64,000 nucleotides of DNA from an uncultured Eubacterium sp. (GTDB lineage: Bacteria > Bacillota > Clostridia > Lachnospirales > Lachnospiraceae), in NCBI GenBank assembly GCA_910577225.1, contig CAJTMV010000003.1, forward strand, positions 62,001 through 126,000. Direction: 5' to 3'. The translations under genes and the position numbers were made by a program. The notes beneath the pieces are model-generated. The model did no database searches, was not told the DNA's origin, and saw only the letters and a list, made by a program, of their open reading frames with translations. Shown in pieces: positions 7,206 through 15,758 of the stretch (positions are counted from its first letter, which is position 1; each line of letters begins with the position of its first letter).

Positions 7206-9056
7206 TTGAAGAAAGGTTATAGAGGTTTTGTCTTGTATGCCATCCTCGTATTGGGAGTCGTTGGCATATGGTATTTTTTAAGTGAGACAGATATTACGTC
7301 AGATACGTATACGTATCATCAGTATCAGGCAGATCTGGAGACAGATAAGATCTATTCTGTGATTATTGAACAGAATGCGGAGACGCCGACAGGTACGCTT
7401 GTCGTAACGCTTAAGGATGATTCGGAACGTCATGAGATCGTGGTATCGGATGTGAATGCAGAGCAGGAATATTTAAAACAGAACGCATTTCATAATTACC
7501 TGCTGAAAAATATTCCGCGGGCCAGCTGGCTGTCTACCTGGCTGCCGTATCTGATTATTTTCGGAGCAATGTTCATTCTGTTTATTATCATGAATAATAT
7601 CAATCAGTCCGCAGGCGGAGGCGGCGGCCCGAAAATGATGAATTTTGGCAAAAGCCGGGCCAGAATGTACACAGATGAAACCAAATCTGTCAATTTCTCT
7701 AAAGTAGCCGGATTGAAAGAAGAAAAAGAAGAGCTGGAGGAAATTGTGGATTTTCTTCGGGAACCGGCCAAATATACAAAGCTGGGCGCCCGAATACCAA
7801 AAGGCGTATTGCTGGTAGGGCCTCCGGGAACTGGTAAGACGCTGCTTGCAAAAGCGGTTGCAGGAGAGGCAGGCGTACCGTTTTTTAGCATTTCCGGATC
7901 TGATTTTGTAGAAATGTTTGTCGGTGTCGGAGCGTCCAGGGTACGTGACCTGTTTGAAGACGCCAAGAAAAATGCGCCGTGTATCGTATTTATCGATGAG
8001 ATCGACGCGGTTGCCAGACGTCGCGGTACTGGTATGGGCGGCGGACATGACGAGCGGGAACAGACACTGAATCAGATGCTGGTGGAAATGGACGGCTTTG
8101 GCATTAACGAAGGGATTATCGTAATGGCTGCGACGAACCGGGTGGATATTCTGGATCCGGCGATTATGCGTCCGGGCAGATTTGACCGCAAGGTGCATGT
8201 CGGAAGACCGGATGTCGGCGGACGAGAGGAAATCCTGCATGTACATGCCAAAAATAAACCGCTGAGCGAGGATGTGGATTTAAAGCAGATTGCGCAAACG
8301 ACAGCGGGATTTACCGGAGCCGATCTGGAAAATCTGTTAAATGAAGCGGCGATCCGCGCAGCAAAGTCAGACCGCGGTTATATCCGGCTGGACGATATCC
8401 GCAATTCTTTTGTAAAAGTCGGTATCGGAGCCGAGAAAAAGAGCCGGATTATTAGTGAAAAGGAAAAACGAATTACGGCTTTTCATGAGGCGGGACATGC
8501 AATTTTGTTTCATGTGCTGCCGGATGTAGGGCCGGTGTATTCGGTATCGATTATCCCGACTGGCGCAGGCGCCGCCGGATATACCATGCCGCTGCCGGAA
8601 AAAGATGAAATGTTTAACACAAAGGGCCGGATGCTGCAGGAAATTGTTGTAGATCTTGGAGGACGCGTAGCAGAAGAATTGATATTTGACGATATTACGA
8701 CGGGCGCATCGCAGGATATCAAGCAGGCGACCGCTATGGCAAAAGCGATGGTAACAAAGTATGGAATGTCTGAAAATCTGGGTCTGATCTGCTATGACGA
8801 AGAAGACAATGAAGTATTTATCGGCAGAGATCTGGCACATACAAAAGGATATGGCGAAAATGTGGCGACACTGATCGATCAGGAAGTGAAGCGGATTATT
8901 GACGAATGTTATATCAAAGCGAAAGAAATTATTTATCAATATGAGCAGGTACTTCATCAGTGCGCGGATTTACTGCTGGAGAAAGAGAAGATCAGCAGAG
9001 AAGAGTTTGAGGCGTTATTTTCAGAACAGAAAGAGATACCGGTGGCAGAGGGATAA
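7206..9056 (+). CDS. ftsH: ATP-dependent zinc metalloprotease FtsH
   Basis: A 616-residue membrane-bound AAA+ protease that degrades misfolded membrane proteins and short-lived regulators. Two membrane spans (about 8-26 and 116-136) enclose an extracytoplasmic domain. The AAA module has Walker A GPPGTGKT (about 205), Walker B IVFIDEIDAV (about 260) and the second region of homology MAATNRVDILDPAIMRPGRFD. The protease domain has the zinc motif HEAGH (about 427) and the downstream Asp ligand in the DDITTGASQD segment (about 495). The start is a TTG 5 bases after AAGGAGG, which is unusual but strongly supported. Downstream is a 384-base gene-free gap. Confidence 0.96.
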   Translation: MKKGYRGFVLYAILVLGVVGIWYFLSETDITSDTYTYHQYQADLETDKIYSVIIEQNAETPTGTLVVTLKDDSERHEIVVSDVNAEQEYLKQNAFHNYLLKNIPRASWLSTWLPYLIIFGAMFILFIIMNNINQSAGGGGGPKMMNFGKSRARMYTDETKSVNFSKVAGLKEEKEELEEIVDFLREPAKYTKLGARIPKGVLLVGPPGTGKTLLAKAVAGEAGVPFFSISGSDFVEMFVGVGASRVRDLFEDAKKNAPCIVFIDEIDAVARRRGTGMGGGHDEREQTLNQMLVEMDGFGINEGIIVMAATNRVDILDPAIMRPGRFDRKVHVGRPDVGGREEILHVHAKNKPLSEDVDLKQIAQTTAGFTGADLENLLNEAAIRAAKSDRGYIRLDDIRNSFVKVGIGAEKKSRIISEKEKRITAFHEAGHAILFHVLPDVGPVYSVSIIPTGAGAAGYTMPLPEKDEMFNTKGRMLQEIVVDLGGRVAEELIFDDITTGASQDIKQATAMAKAMVTKYGMSENLGLICYDEEDNEVFIGRDLAHTKGYGENVATLIDQEVKRIIDECYIKAKEIIYQYEQVLHQCADLLLEKEKISREEFEALFSEQKEIPVAEG

Positions 9057-9186
9057 AAGCTGTGCAATTTTTTGTGCAAATTGCGTTGCAGAAAAAACTT
9101 AATGCATGAAATGCACAAAAAAAACTTATATATTTTTTGAAGTTTGTGCACACTTATCGGAGTAAAGATGGTATTATAATTAACGT

Positions 9187-9280
9187 AAAAACCCCCCAAT
9201 ACATTATATAGTTTTTGCTATACCCCATAGTAAAAATACCTTCTCCTAAAACAGACAGCGTAAGCTGTCTGTTTTACTTT
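9187..9280 (+). ncRNA. Candidate small RNA, about 94 nt
   Basis: A TATAAT (9175-9180) with no good -35 box, followed about 70 bases later by a perfect 12-bp terminator stem, would give an RNA of about 94 nt with no ORF. It contains six consecutive C residues (9192-9197) and CCTTCTCCT (9239-9247), which is complementary to Shine-Dalgarno-like AGGAGAAGG. C-rich unpaired segments of this kind occur in Gram-positive antisense sRNAs. The alternative is that the hairpin simply ends the ftsH transcript. Confidence 0.25.
9248..9280 (+). terminator. Intrinsic terminator downstream of ftsH
   Basis: Perfect 12-bp stem AAAACAGACAGC / GCTGTCTGTTTT with a GTAA loop and a short T-run. Confidence 0.8.
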
Positions 9281-9440
9281 CTGCAGATAAAACCGTGCAG
9301 GGGTGTCTGGTCATTCTGATTTTTCACATAACCGCACCAATTTTTCACGTAATTCATTTTTGTTCAGTTGTGCTATAGATTATTTTGGAAAGATAGGATA
9401 TACTTAACAATATGAAATTCCCGGTAAGGGGACAGAAAAA

Positions 9441-11561
9441 GTGAAAATGGAGCTTGTAGAGATGAAAAGCAAAACAGTATATGAATTAAACAGGATACAG
9501 CGCTATATGATGCAGATGCGTCCGGTGCTATATAAGCAGGTACTCTTTTCAGACGGAACAGCGGATTACAGGCAGCCTCCGGAACCAAAAGAATGGGAAG
9601 AAGTAACGATTCGTTTCCGCACGAAAAAGGATAATGTTGACGCGGTATTTTTGTGTGGGAATGGACAGGAATACCAAATGAAAAAAGTAGAAACCTGTGA
9701 GGAATTTGATTATTATGCATATACAGTTACGATGACAGATCAGCCGTTTGATTACTATTTTCAGGTGGCGGATGGCATGCTTACATTGTATTATGATCAT
9801 TATGGGCCGACAAAGGAACTGCGTCCGCAGTATAGCTTTCGGATTGTGCCGGGATTTTCCACACCAGACTGGGCAAAGGGCGCCGTGATGTATCAGATAC
9901 TGGTCGATCGTTTTTATAACGGAGACATGGAAAATGACGTAGAGACAAACGAATATTTTTATATCCGCACACCGAGTCAGAAAATTGAAAACTGGGATAA
10001 GGCGCCGTCGAATTTTAGTGTGGCGGAATTTTACGGAGGAGATCTGGAAGGCGTGCGCAAAAAGCTGGATTATCTGCAAAATCTTGGGATAGAAGTTATT
10101 TATTTCAACCCGTTGTTTGTATCGCCTTCGAATCATAAATACGATATTCAGGACTATGATTATATCGACCCGCATTATGGAAAGATCGTCGCTGACGGCG
10201 GAGAGTTACTGGCGCCCGGCTGTGTGGATAACCGTCTGGCGCAGCGGTATATTCAGAGGGTTACGGACAAACGCAACCTGGAGGCGAGCAATCAGTTTTT
10301 CGCTGAACTTGTGGAAGAAATACACAGCCGCGGCATGAAAGTGATTCTGGACGGAGTATTTAATCATTGCGGTTCGTTCAACAAATGGATGGATCGGGAA
10401 GAACTGTACAACGGACAGGAAGGGTATGAACCGGGCGCTTATGTATCAGGCGAAAGTCCGTACAGGGGATATTTTAAATTTAACGATCAGAATGCATGGC
10501 CGCATAATAAATCGTATGACGGCTGGTGGGAGCATGATACGCTGCCAAAGCTCAATTATGAAGAATCAAAGGAATTATATAATTATATACTGGAGATCGG
10601 CAAAAAATGGGTGTCGCCTCCTTATAACGCAGACGGCTGGCGGCTTGACGTCGCGGCGGATCTGGGCTATAGCGAGCGATTTAATCATCAGTTCTGGCGG
10701 GATTTTCGTAAAGCGGTAAAGTCAGCGAATCCGAATGCGATTATTCTGGCAGAGCATTATGGAGATCCAAAAAACTGGCTGGCTGGCGACCAGTGGGATA
10801 CAATTATGAACTATGATGCGTTTATGGAACCGGTCACATGGTTTTTAACCGGGATGGAAAAGCATAGCGACAGTTTTCAGAAGTGTACGCTCGGTAATAT
10901 CAATAATTTTGAAGGTTCGATGAATCATTATATGACGAGTTTTCTGACGCCTTCGCTGTACTGCTCGATGAATCAGCTGTCCAATCATGATCACTCCCGT
11001 TTTCTGACGCGTACGAACCACAGGCCGGGGCGTGTCGATACGCTGGGCGCGCAGGCGGCGTCTGAAGGAATCAACAAAGGCGTTTTTCGGGAAGCTGTCG
11101 TGATCCAGATGACATGGCCGGGAGCGCCGACGCTGTATTATGGAGACGAAGCCGGCGTATGCGGATTTACCGATCCGGATAACCGCAGGACTTACCCGTG
11201 GGGAAAAGAAGATAAGGAACTCATTTTGTTCCACAAAGAAATTATAAGGATTCATAAAGAACATCAGGCGCTTCGCACAGGATCGGTGAAGTTTTTGCAG
11301 GGCGAGCATAATCTGCTGTGCTATGCGCGATTTAACCGGCAGGAGCAGCTGATTGTTCTTGTAAATAATGCCGATGGCAGCCGGGAAGCAGATATTTCAG
11401 TATGGGCAGCCGGAATCCCGATGTCTGCGCAGCTGGAACAGCTGATTTTTACAAATGAAAACGGATATTCGGTCGTGCCGGTCGTATATACGGTGTCAGA
11501 AGGCAGACTGAAAATTATGCTGCCAAAATATTCTTCTGTCGTGTTGAAACGGAAGAATTAG
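9441..11561 (+). CDS. Glycoside hydrolase family 13 (neopullulanase/maltogenic-amylase type)
   Basis: A 706-residue alpha-glucan-active enzyme without a signal peptide, so probably cytoplasmic and acting on imported maltodextrins or glycogen. An N-terminal beta-rich domain (about 1-130) resembling CBM34-type domains precedes the catalytic barrel. GH13 conserved regions are DGVFNHCG (about 304), GWRLDVAAD with the nucleophile Asp (about 403), ILAEHYG with the acid/base Glu (about 438) and LSNHDHSRF with the third Asp (about 516). Start is uncertain: GTG 9441 has AAGGGGA at 8 bases, ATG 9462 has GGAG at 9. It has its own terminator and no sugar-transport neighbours, so its natural substrate is not evident. 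Confidence 0.88.
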   Translation: MKMELVEMKSKTVYELNRIQRYMMQMRPVLYKQVLFSDGTADYRQPPEPKEWEEVTIRFRTKKDNVDAVFLCGNGQEYQMKKVETCEEFDYYAYTVTMTDQPFDYYFQVADGMLTLYYDHYGPTKELRPQYSFRIVPGFSTPDWAKGAVMYQILVDRFYNGDMENDVETNEYFYIRTPSQKIENWDKAPSNFSVAEFYGGDLEGVRKKLDYLQNLGIEVIYFNPLFVSPSNHKYDIQDYDYIDPHYGKIVADGGELLAPGCVDNRLAQRYIQRVTDKRNLEASNQFFAELVEEIHSRGMKVILDGVFNHCGSFNKWMDREELYNGQEGYEPGAYVSGESPYRGYFKFNDQNAWPHNKSYDGWWEHDTLPKLNYEESKELYNYILEIGKKWVSPPYNADGWRLDVAADLGYSERFNHQFWRDFRKAVKSANPNAIILAEHYGDPKNWLAGDQWDTIMNYDAFMEPVTWFLTGMEKHSDSFQKCTLGNINNFEGSMNHYMTSFLTPSLYCSMNQLSNHDHSRFLTRTNHRPGRVDTLGAQAASEGINKGVFREAVVIQMTWPGAPTLYYGDEAGVCGFTDPDNRRTYPWGKEDKELILFHKEIIRIHKEHQALRTGSVKFLQGEHNLLCYARFNRQEQLIVLVNNADGSREADISVWAAGIPMSAQLEQLIFTNENGYSVVPVVYTVSEGRLKIMLPKYSSVVLKRKN

Positions 11562-11584
11562 AGGATGGAAGATCAGACCAAAGA

Positions 11585-11629
11585 GTGTGTTTAAGAACGA
11601 AACCGTCTTAGACACACTTTTTTTATTTT
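11585..11629 (+). terminator. Intrinsic terminator of GH13 gene
   Basis: 12-bp stem GTGTGTTTAAGA / TCTTAGACACAC (one G-U pair), 9-nt loop, then TTTTTTT. Confidence 0.85.
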
Positions 11630-11704
11630 GCTGCAACAAAATCAGCCCCATCTGACACAATATATATGTACAGGTAATGTAACAGGAAAGCCAGAGGCGA
11701 AACA

Positions 11705-11734
11705 GGTCTGTCAGACGGCGCAGTCAGACAGGCC
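11705..11734 (+). promoter_or_regulatory. Stem-loop in the leader of the sigma-factor gene
   Basis: GGTCTGTCAGAC and GTCAGACAGGCC pair around a GGCGCA loop (11 pairs, one mismatch), 29 bases before the sigma-factor start. No T-run follows. It may affect translation or RNA stability; no known element was recognised. Confidence 0.4.
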
Positions 11735-11763
11735 TTACAGAAAAAGAATCCAGGAGGCATGTC

Positions 11764-12282
11764 ATGGATCAGTATTTGGAGCTGGTGCGGCAGGCAAAGC
11801 GCGGAAACGCGGATGCGTTTGCCAGTCTGTATCAGGAAGTTTATAAGGATTTATACCGGTTTGCAGCGTATACATTAAAAGATCCTGTGGACGCACAGGA
11901 TGCAGTCAGTGAAACGGTTGCGGATGCATTTGCGTCCATACGAAACATCAGAAAAGAAGAGGCGTTTCGGGGATGGATATTTAAAATACTGTCCGCCAAA
12001 TGCAAAAGAAAACTCAAAGAGTATGCAAACAGAACCGTGGAACTGCCCAAAGAGCTGGCAGAGCAGCTGACCACACCGGGTATGGCAGGGGATGAGGCAG
12101 AATATCTGCAGATCCGGATGCTGTATCAGGAGCTGGCGCCGGAGGAACGGATGATTATTGCCATGCATGTATTTGCCGGATATACGAGCAGAGAGATTGC
12201 AAAGCAGCTACATATGAATGAGAATACCGTTCGTTCGAAAGAGAGCCGTGCGCTGAAAAAAATGAGAGAAAAGTTAAAGTAA
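11764..12282 (+). CDS. RNA polymerase sigma factor, sigma-70/ECF type
   Basis: A 172-residue two-domain sigma factor. Residues 15-85 form region 2 (LYRFAAYTLKDPVDAQDAVSE then AFRGWIFKILSAKCK, given in parts, typical of the -10-recognising helix). Residues 115-170 form region 4, with the helix-turn-helix SREIAKQLHMNENTVRSKESR that reads the -35 box. AGGAGG lies 6 bases before the ATG. It is followed 60 bases later by a membrane-anchored beta-propeller protein with a cytoplasmic N-terminal segment, so the pair probably forms a surface-signal module in which the membrane protein controls or is controlled by the sigma factor. The regulon is unknown. Confidence 0.88.
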   Translation: MDQYLELVRQAKRGNADAFASLYQEVYKDLYRFAAYTLKDPVDAQDAVSETVADAFASIRNIRKEEAFRGWIFKILSAKCKRKLKEYANRTVELPKELAEQLTTPGMAGDEAEYLQIRMLYQELAPEERMIIAMHVFAGYTSREIAKQLHMNENTVRSKESRALKKMREKLK

Positions 12283-12342
12283 AGCGTCTGGTTGCGAATC
12301 AAACGCGGATATGGTAACGGATGCAGTCTGGAGGGAATGGGA

Positions 12343-14460
12343 ATGGACGAACGTGAAATTTTGGAAAAAATTGCAGGATCTGCGGAATATCTGCAGGTAC
12401 CAGAAGAATTAAAGCCGGATCAGGTCAGAAAACAGTTGACGAACAGGCGGCGTAAATACCGGCGTCATTACAGAGCAGCTGCCGCGGCGGCATGTCTGTG
12501 CATATGCTTTGGCGTGGGCGGTCTGGTATATCAAAATGACAGACAGCAGAGCAGACACAGTCAGGTGCAGGATGACCGGACAGAGCAAAGATCCGATCTG
12601 GAGAAAGAACAATTAGCGGCGGCGTGGAAGCATGAGCCTGCGATCGACGCATCAAAAAACAGCGATATCGGGGAGGACGCAGGCAAAGAAGATGCGGCAG
12701 TCGGACAAAAGAAACAGCCTGTGAAAAAGCTGGGAAATATGTATACGCTTGCATCGGATTATGGCTCTATTTATGATACGTTAAAAGAGGCCCAAATGCG
12801 GCAGACAGAGGGGCAGAAACAGGCATTGCCGGAATATATGGCCGAAGACAGCGGCAGTGCAGATCAGGATACTGGCGGCAGCCTGCGGGCAGAAAACGAC
12901 ACGGCCGGGTTTTCTACAACAAACCTGCAGGTAGCAGGCGTGGATGAAAGCGATTATGTAAAAACGGACGGTGATTTTTTATATGTGGTACAGGAAGAAC
13001 AGATTCAGGTACTGGACGTACGCGGCGGCCCGGTTCCGACTCTGGCAGGAACAATCCGGCCGGGATTGGACGAGGATACGGACCGGATCTGCGAAATGTA
13101 TGTAGCAGATCGTATGCTGACGGTGATTATACAGACGGAAAATACTGCTTTGGAGCAGACAGGCGGGAAAGAAGATCAGGACATAAAACTGGCAGAAGAA
13201 GATACCGACGTCCAATATATAGATACGATGCCGGTTACCAAAGTGGTGACTTACGATATCCTGGATCCGGAACATCCGGTGCAAAAAGCGAGCGTGGAGC
13301 AGGATGGATGGTATCAGACATCCAGAAAAACAGGCGGCCGCCTGTATCTTTTTACAAACCAGTCGCTTGGTATTTCGGAAACGATGCCGCGGAAAGAAGC
13401 TGTTTCCGGCGACGCGTTAAGACAATGGGTACCGTCTGTCAATGGCAATGTGGTAAGTTCCGACTGCATTTATCTGCAAAAAGACGGCAGACATGGGGTA
13501 CTGATGGCTGCGGTAGATTTGGCTGATCATTGTCGTGTTCTGGATACGAAGCTGCTGGTGAACCAGTATGTCAGCCTGTATGTCAGCAAAAGCTCTGTCT
13601 ATTTGTATGATACGGAATATGTAAACGGAGCGCTTAGAACGAGAATTGCCAGATTTGCGCTGGAAGCGGATGGGACGATACAGGCGAAAGCAGCGAAAAC
13701 AGTGAAAGGAGGGATCGAGGATACGTTTGCCATTCATGAAAAAGACGGATATCTGCAGGTACTTACTTCGGTTACAACCGCGGAGCCGTGGGAAAATCGT
13801 GTTTATGTATTAGATGAAAATATGCAGACAGTCGGAAAGCTGACCGGTCTCGCAAAAGGGGAGCGGATTTATGCGGCGCGATTTACCGGAGACATCGGGT
13901 ATTTTGTGACTTATCGGAATACAGATCCGTTATTTACGGTGGATTTCTCAAATCCGGAGGAACCGAGAGTAATCGGTGAGCTGAAAGTGACCGGATTTTC
14001 AGAATATCTGCATTTCTGGAGTGACGACAGACTGCTTGGCATTGGATTTGAAACGGATCCGGACAGCGGACAGCGGATAGGAGTGAAGCTGTCGATGTTT
14101 GATATTTCAGATCCGGTCAGGGTCAGGGAAGAGGCGAAGCTGGTATTAAAAGGAGTCGATGACTGGGAAGGAATGTATAATTATAAAGCTGTGCTTGTCA
14201 GTCCCCAAAAGAATCTTATTGCATTTACGACAAAAACATACCAGGAAATGTGCAGGGAAGATTACCGGGTATTTTCTTTTGAAAACGGGGAATTTGTCAG
14301 CCAGATCGAACGGAGGCTGTCAGCCGGAGAACGGGTTTTCAAAGGCGGATACTGGCGGAGCGTATATGTGGGCGACAGATTATATCTGATTAGTGAAAAA
14401 AAGACGCTTGCATTTGCGATGGAAGAAAAGTGGAAAGAAACCGGCAGGATTGTGTACTGA
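12343..14460 (+). CDS. Membrane-anchored beta-propeller domain protein
   Basis: A 705-residue protein. Residues 1-46 are cytoplasmic and highly charged, residues about 47-67 form one membrane span, a low-complexity linker follows (to about 200), and the rest is an extracellular beta-propeller of the PF09826 type (secreted C-terminal beta-propeller distantly related to WD40), beginning around AGVDESDYVKTDGDFLYVV. The ATG at 12343 has GGAGGG at 8 bases; an upstream in-frame start at 12292 has none. Its position directly after a sigma-factor gene suggests that the short cytoplasmic segment acts as an anti-sigma or sensor arm, but no zinc-type anti-sigma motif is visible. Ligand unknown. Confidence 0.8.
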   Translation: MDEREILEKIAGSAEYLQVPEELKPDQVRKQLTNRRRKYRRHYRAAAAAACLCICFGVGGLVYQNDRQQSRHSQVQDDRTEQRSDLEKEQLAAAWKHEPAIDASKNSDIGEDAGKEDAAVGQKKQPVKKLGNMYTLASDYGSIYDTLKEAQMRQTEGQKQALPEYMAEDSGSADQDTGGSLRAENDTAGFSTTNLQVAGVDESDYVKTDGDFLYVVQEEQIQVLDVRGGPVPTLAGTIRPGLDEDTDRICEMYVADRMLTVIIQTENTALEQTGGKEDQDIKLAEEDTDVQYIDTMPVTKVVTYDILDPEHPVQKASVEQDGWYQTSRKTGGRLYLFTNQSLGISETMPRKEAVSGDALRQWVPSVNGNVVSSDCIYLQKDGRHGVLMAAVDLADHCRVLDTKLLVNQYVSLYVSKSSVYLYDTEYVNGALRTRIARFALEADGTIQAKAAKTVKGGIEDTFAIHEKDGYLQVLTSVTTAEPWENRVYVLDENMQTVGKLTGLAKGERIYAARFTGDIGYFVTYRNTDPLFTVDFSNPEEPRVIGELKVTGFSEYLHFWSDDRLLGIGFETDPDSGQRIGVKLSMFDISDPVRVREEAKLVLKGVDDWEGMYNYKAVLVSPQKNLIAFTTKTYQEMCREDYRVFSFENGEFVSQIERRLSAGERVFKGGYWRSVYVGDRLYLISEKKTLAFAMEEKWKETGRIVY

Positions 14461-14470
14461 TGTAATTTTT

Positions 14471-14509
14471 AGGTTGCATTTTGACAAAAACATAGTAAAA
14501 TCGAGGTAG
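14471..14509 (+). promoter_or_regulatory. Duplicated promoter element, copy 1 (flippase-like gene)
   Basis: TTGCAT (14474-14479), 16-bp spacer, TAAAAT (14496-14501). The 39-base stretch is 33/39 identical to 15620-15658 upstream of the serine acetyltransferase gene. The spacer carries TGACAAA, one base off a degenerate Spo0A box (TGNCGAA). Confidence 0.6.
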
Positions 14510-14572
14510 AATGTTGATACAGATGCCGGCACGGCATCTGTGGCCTGGGAAAAATAAGGGAGGTTCTGCCCG

Positions 14573-15598
14573 ATGAATGCGAGATTGAAAAATCAGCTCA
14601 GTTATTTGTTTTTTGTGTTGCTTGCCATACTTGCTTTTTATACGGTGTTTCGGGATAACGATATGAGATTGGTCGCTGCTTCTTTAAAAAAGATGAAGCT
14701 GGCGTATCTTTTGGCAGCGGTTGTTATTGCGCTTGTTTTTACAATGATGGAAGGCGTTATGATCTGGTATCTGCTGCGAACGCTGCAGGGCAGAGCCGGG
14801 TTTATGGACTGTATCCGGTATTCTTTCGTTGGGTTTTTATATTCGGGTATTACGCCGTCTGCAACCGGCGGTCAGCCGATGCAGCTCTATCATATGAGGC
14901 GCGACGGCAACGACCTGTCGGCGGGGACGGTCGTACTCATGACCGTGGCGCTTGTTTATAAGCTGGTGCTTGTACTGATGGGGCTTGCAATGGTGCTGTT
15001 TGGATTTCCGGTATTAAAAAATAACCTTGGGAATTATCTGCGCCTGTTTTATCTTGGAATGTTTTTAAATACGGCGCTTGTTGCGGTACTGCTGATCGTT
15101 ATGATATTTCCGGGGTTTGCAAAATGGATGATTTTATCGCTCGAAAAGATTCTGGTACGAATACGCATCTTAAAAAAATCGCGGTACCGGACAGATCAGA
15201 TCCATCAGTTTGTGCAAAGCTATCAGAATGCGGTACATTTTTTACTGCAAAATAAAATACAGGTGGCAGTCGTATTGCTGGCGACATTTGTGCAGCGCTG
15301 CCTGGTGTTTCTTTTGCCATATGTCGTGTACCTTGGATTTGGGCTGGAAGGAGCCGATGCGCTGACGATACTGATGATACAGATGTCTGTCTATCTGGCA
15401 GTCGATATGCTGCCGCTGCCGGGAGCGCAGGGGATTACAGAGCTTATGTATCGTCGGGCGTTTCGGGACATTTTTACTGTGGAATATGTCGTGCCTTCGA
15501 TGTGTGTGACAAGAGGAATCAGCTTTTATTTTCTCTTATTTTTCAGTATGGCGGTTTGTACCATTCGTCACATACGATTTCGAATGCATAAACTATAA
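14573..15598 (+). CDS. Lysylphosphatidylglycerol synthase TM-region (UPF0104) family protein
   Basis: A 341-residue polytopic membrane protein with about eight spans, matching the transmembrane flippase part of the MprF/UPF0104 family: the N-terminal LAAVVIALVFTMMEGVMIWYL region, the conserved G-x-x-x-S-x-x-T-P-S-A-T-G-G-Q-P motif (about residues 95-110) and the late ALTILMIQMSVYLAVDMLPLPGAQG segment (shown in parts). It lacks the C-terminal aminoacyltransferase domain, so it is more likely a lipid-transport relative than a full MprF. It has its own promoter and AGGGAGG before the ATG. No partner enzyme is adjacent. Confidence 0.8.
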   Translation: MNARLKNQLSYLFFVLLAILAFYTVFRDNDMRLVAASLKKMKLAYLLAAVVIALVFTMMEGVMIWYLLRTLQGRAGFMDCIRYSFVGFLYSGITPSATGGQPMQLYHMRRDGNDLSAGTVVLMTVALVYKLVLVLMGLAMVLFGFPVLKNNLGNYLRLFYLGMFLNTALVAVLLIVMIFPGFAKWMILSLEKILVRIRILKKSRYRTDQIHQFVQSYQNAVHFLLQNKIQVAVVLLATFVQRCLVFLLPYVVYLGFGLEGADALTILMIQMSVYLAVDMLPLPGAQGITELMYRRAFRDIFTVEYVVPSMCVTRGISFYFLLFFSMAVCTIRHIRFRMHKL

Positions 15599-15619
15599 TG
15601 AGATCATGATGAAAATTTG

Positions 15620-15658
15620 AGGTTGCATTCTGTCGAAAACATAGTAGAATCAAGATAG
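15620..15658 (+). promoter_or_regulatory. Duplicated promoter element, copy 2 (cysE)
   Basis: TTGCAT (15624-15629), 16-bp spacer and TAGAAT (15646-15651). The spacer contains TGTCGAA (15631-15637), an exact Spo0A-box match. Near-identical to the element at 14471-14509. Confidence 0.6.
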
Positions 15659-15758
15659 TAACCAGAGATGGAGCATAAAATAAAACAGTAAAAACGGAAA
15701 GTATCGCAACGGCAGGTATCGGAACGATACAAAGCATTTTCAGGCTGGGAGGTAGCGG

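Larger units (their letters stand above)
9057..9440. other. Gene-free gap between ftsH and GH13 gene
   Basis: 384 bases. Holds an AT-rich stretch, an isolated TATAAT (9175-9180), a C-rich segment (9192-9197 and around 9222), a strong terminator hairpin (9248-9275) and an AT-rich lead-in to the next gene. No convincing ORF. The segment 9187-9280 may be a small RNA (see separate entry). Confidence 0.6.

Noticed and set aside
9175..9180. Promoter of the GH13 gene
   Set aside because: It is 260 bases upstream with a strong terminator in between; it could at most serve a small RNA.
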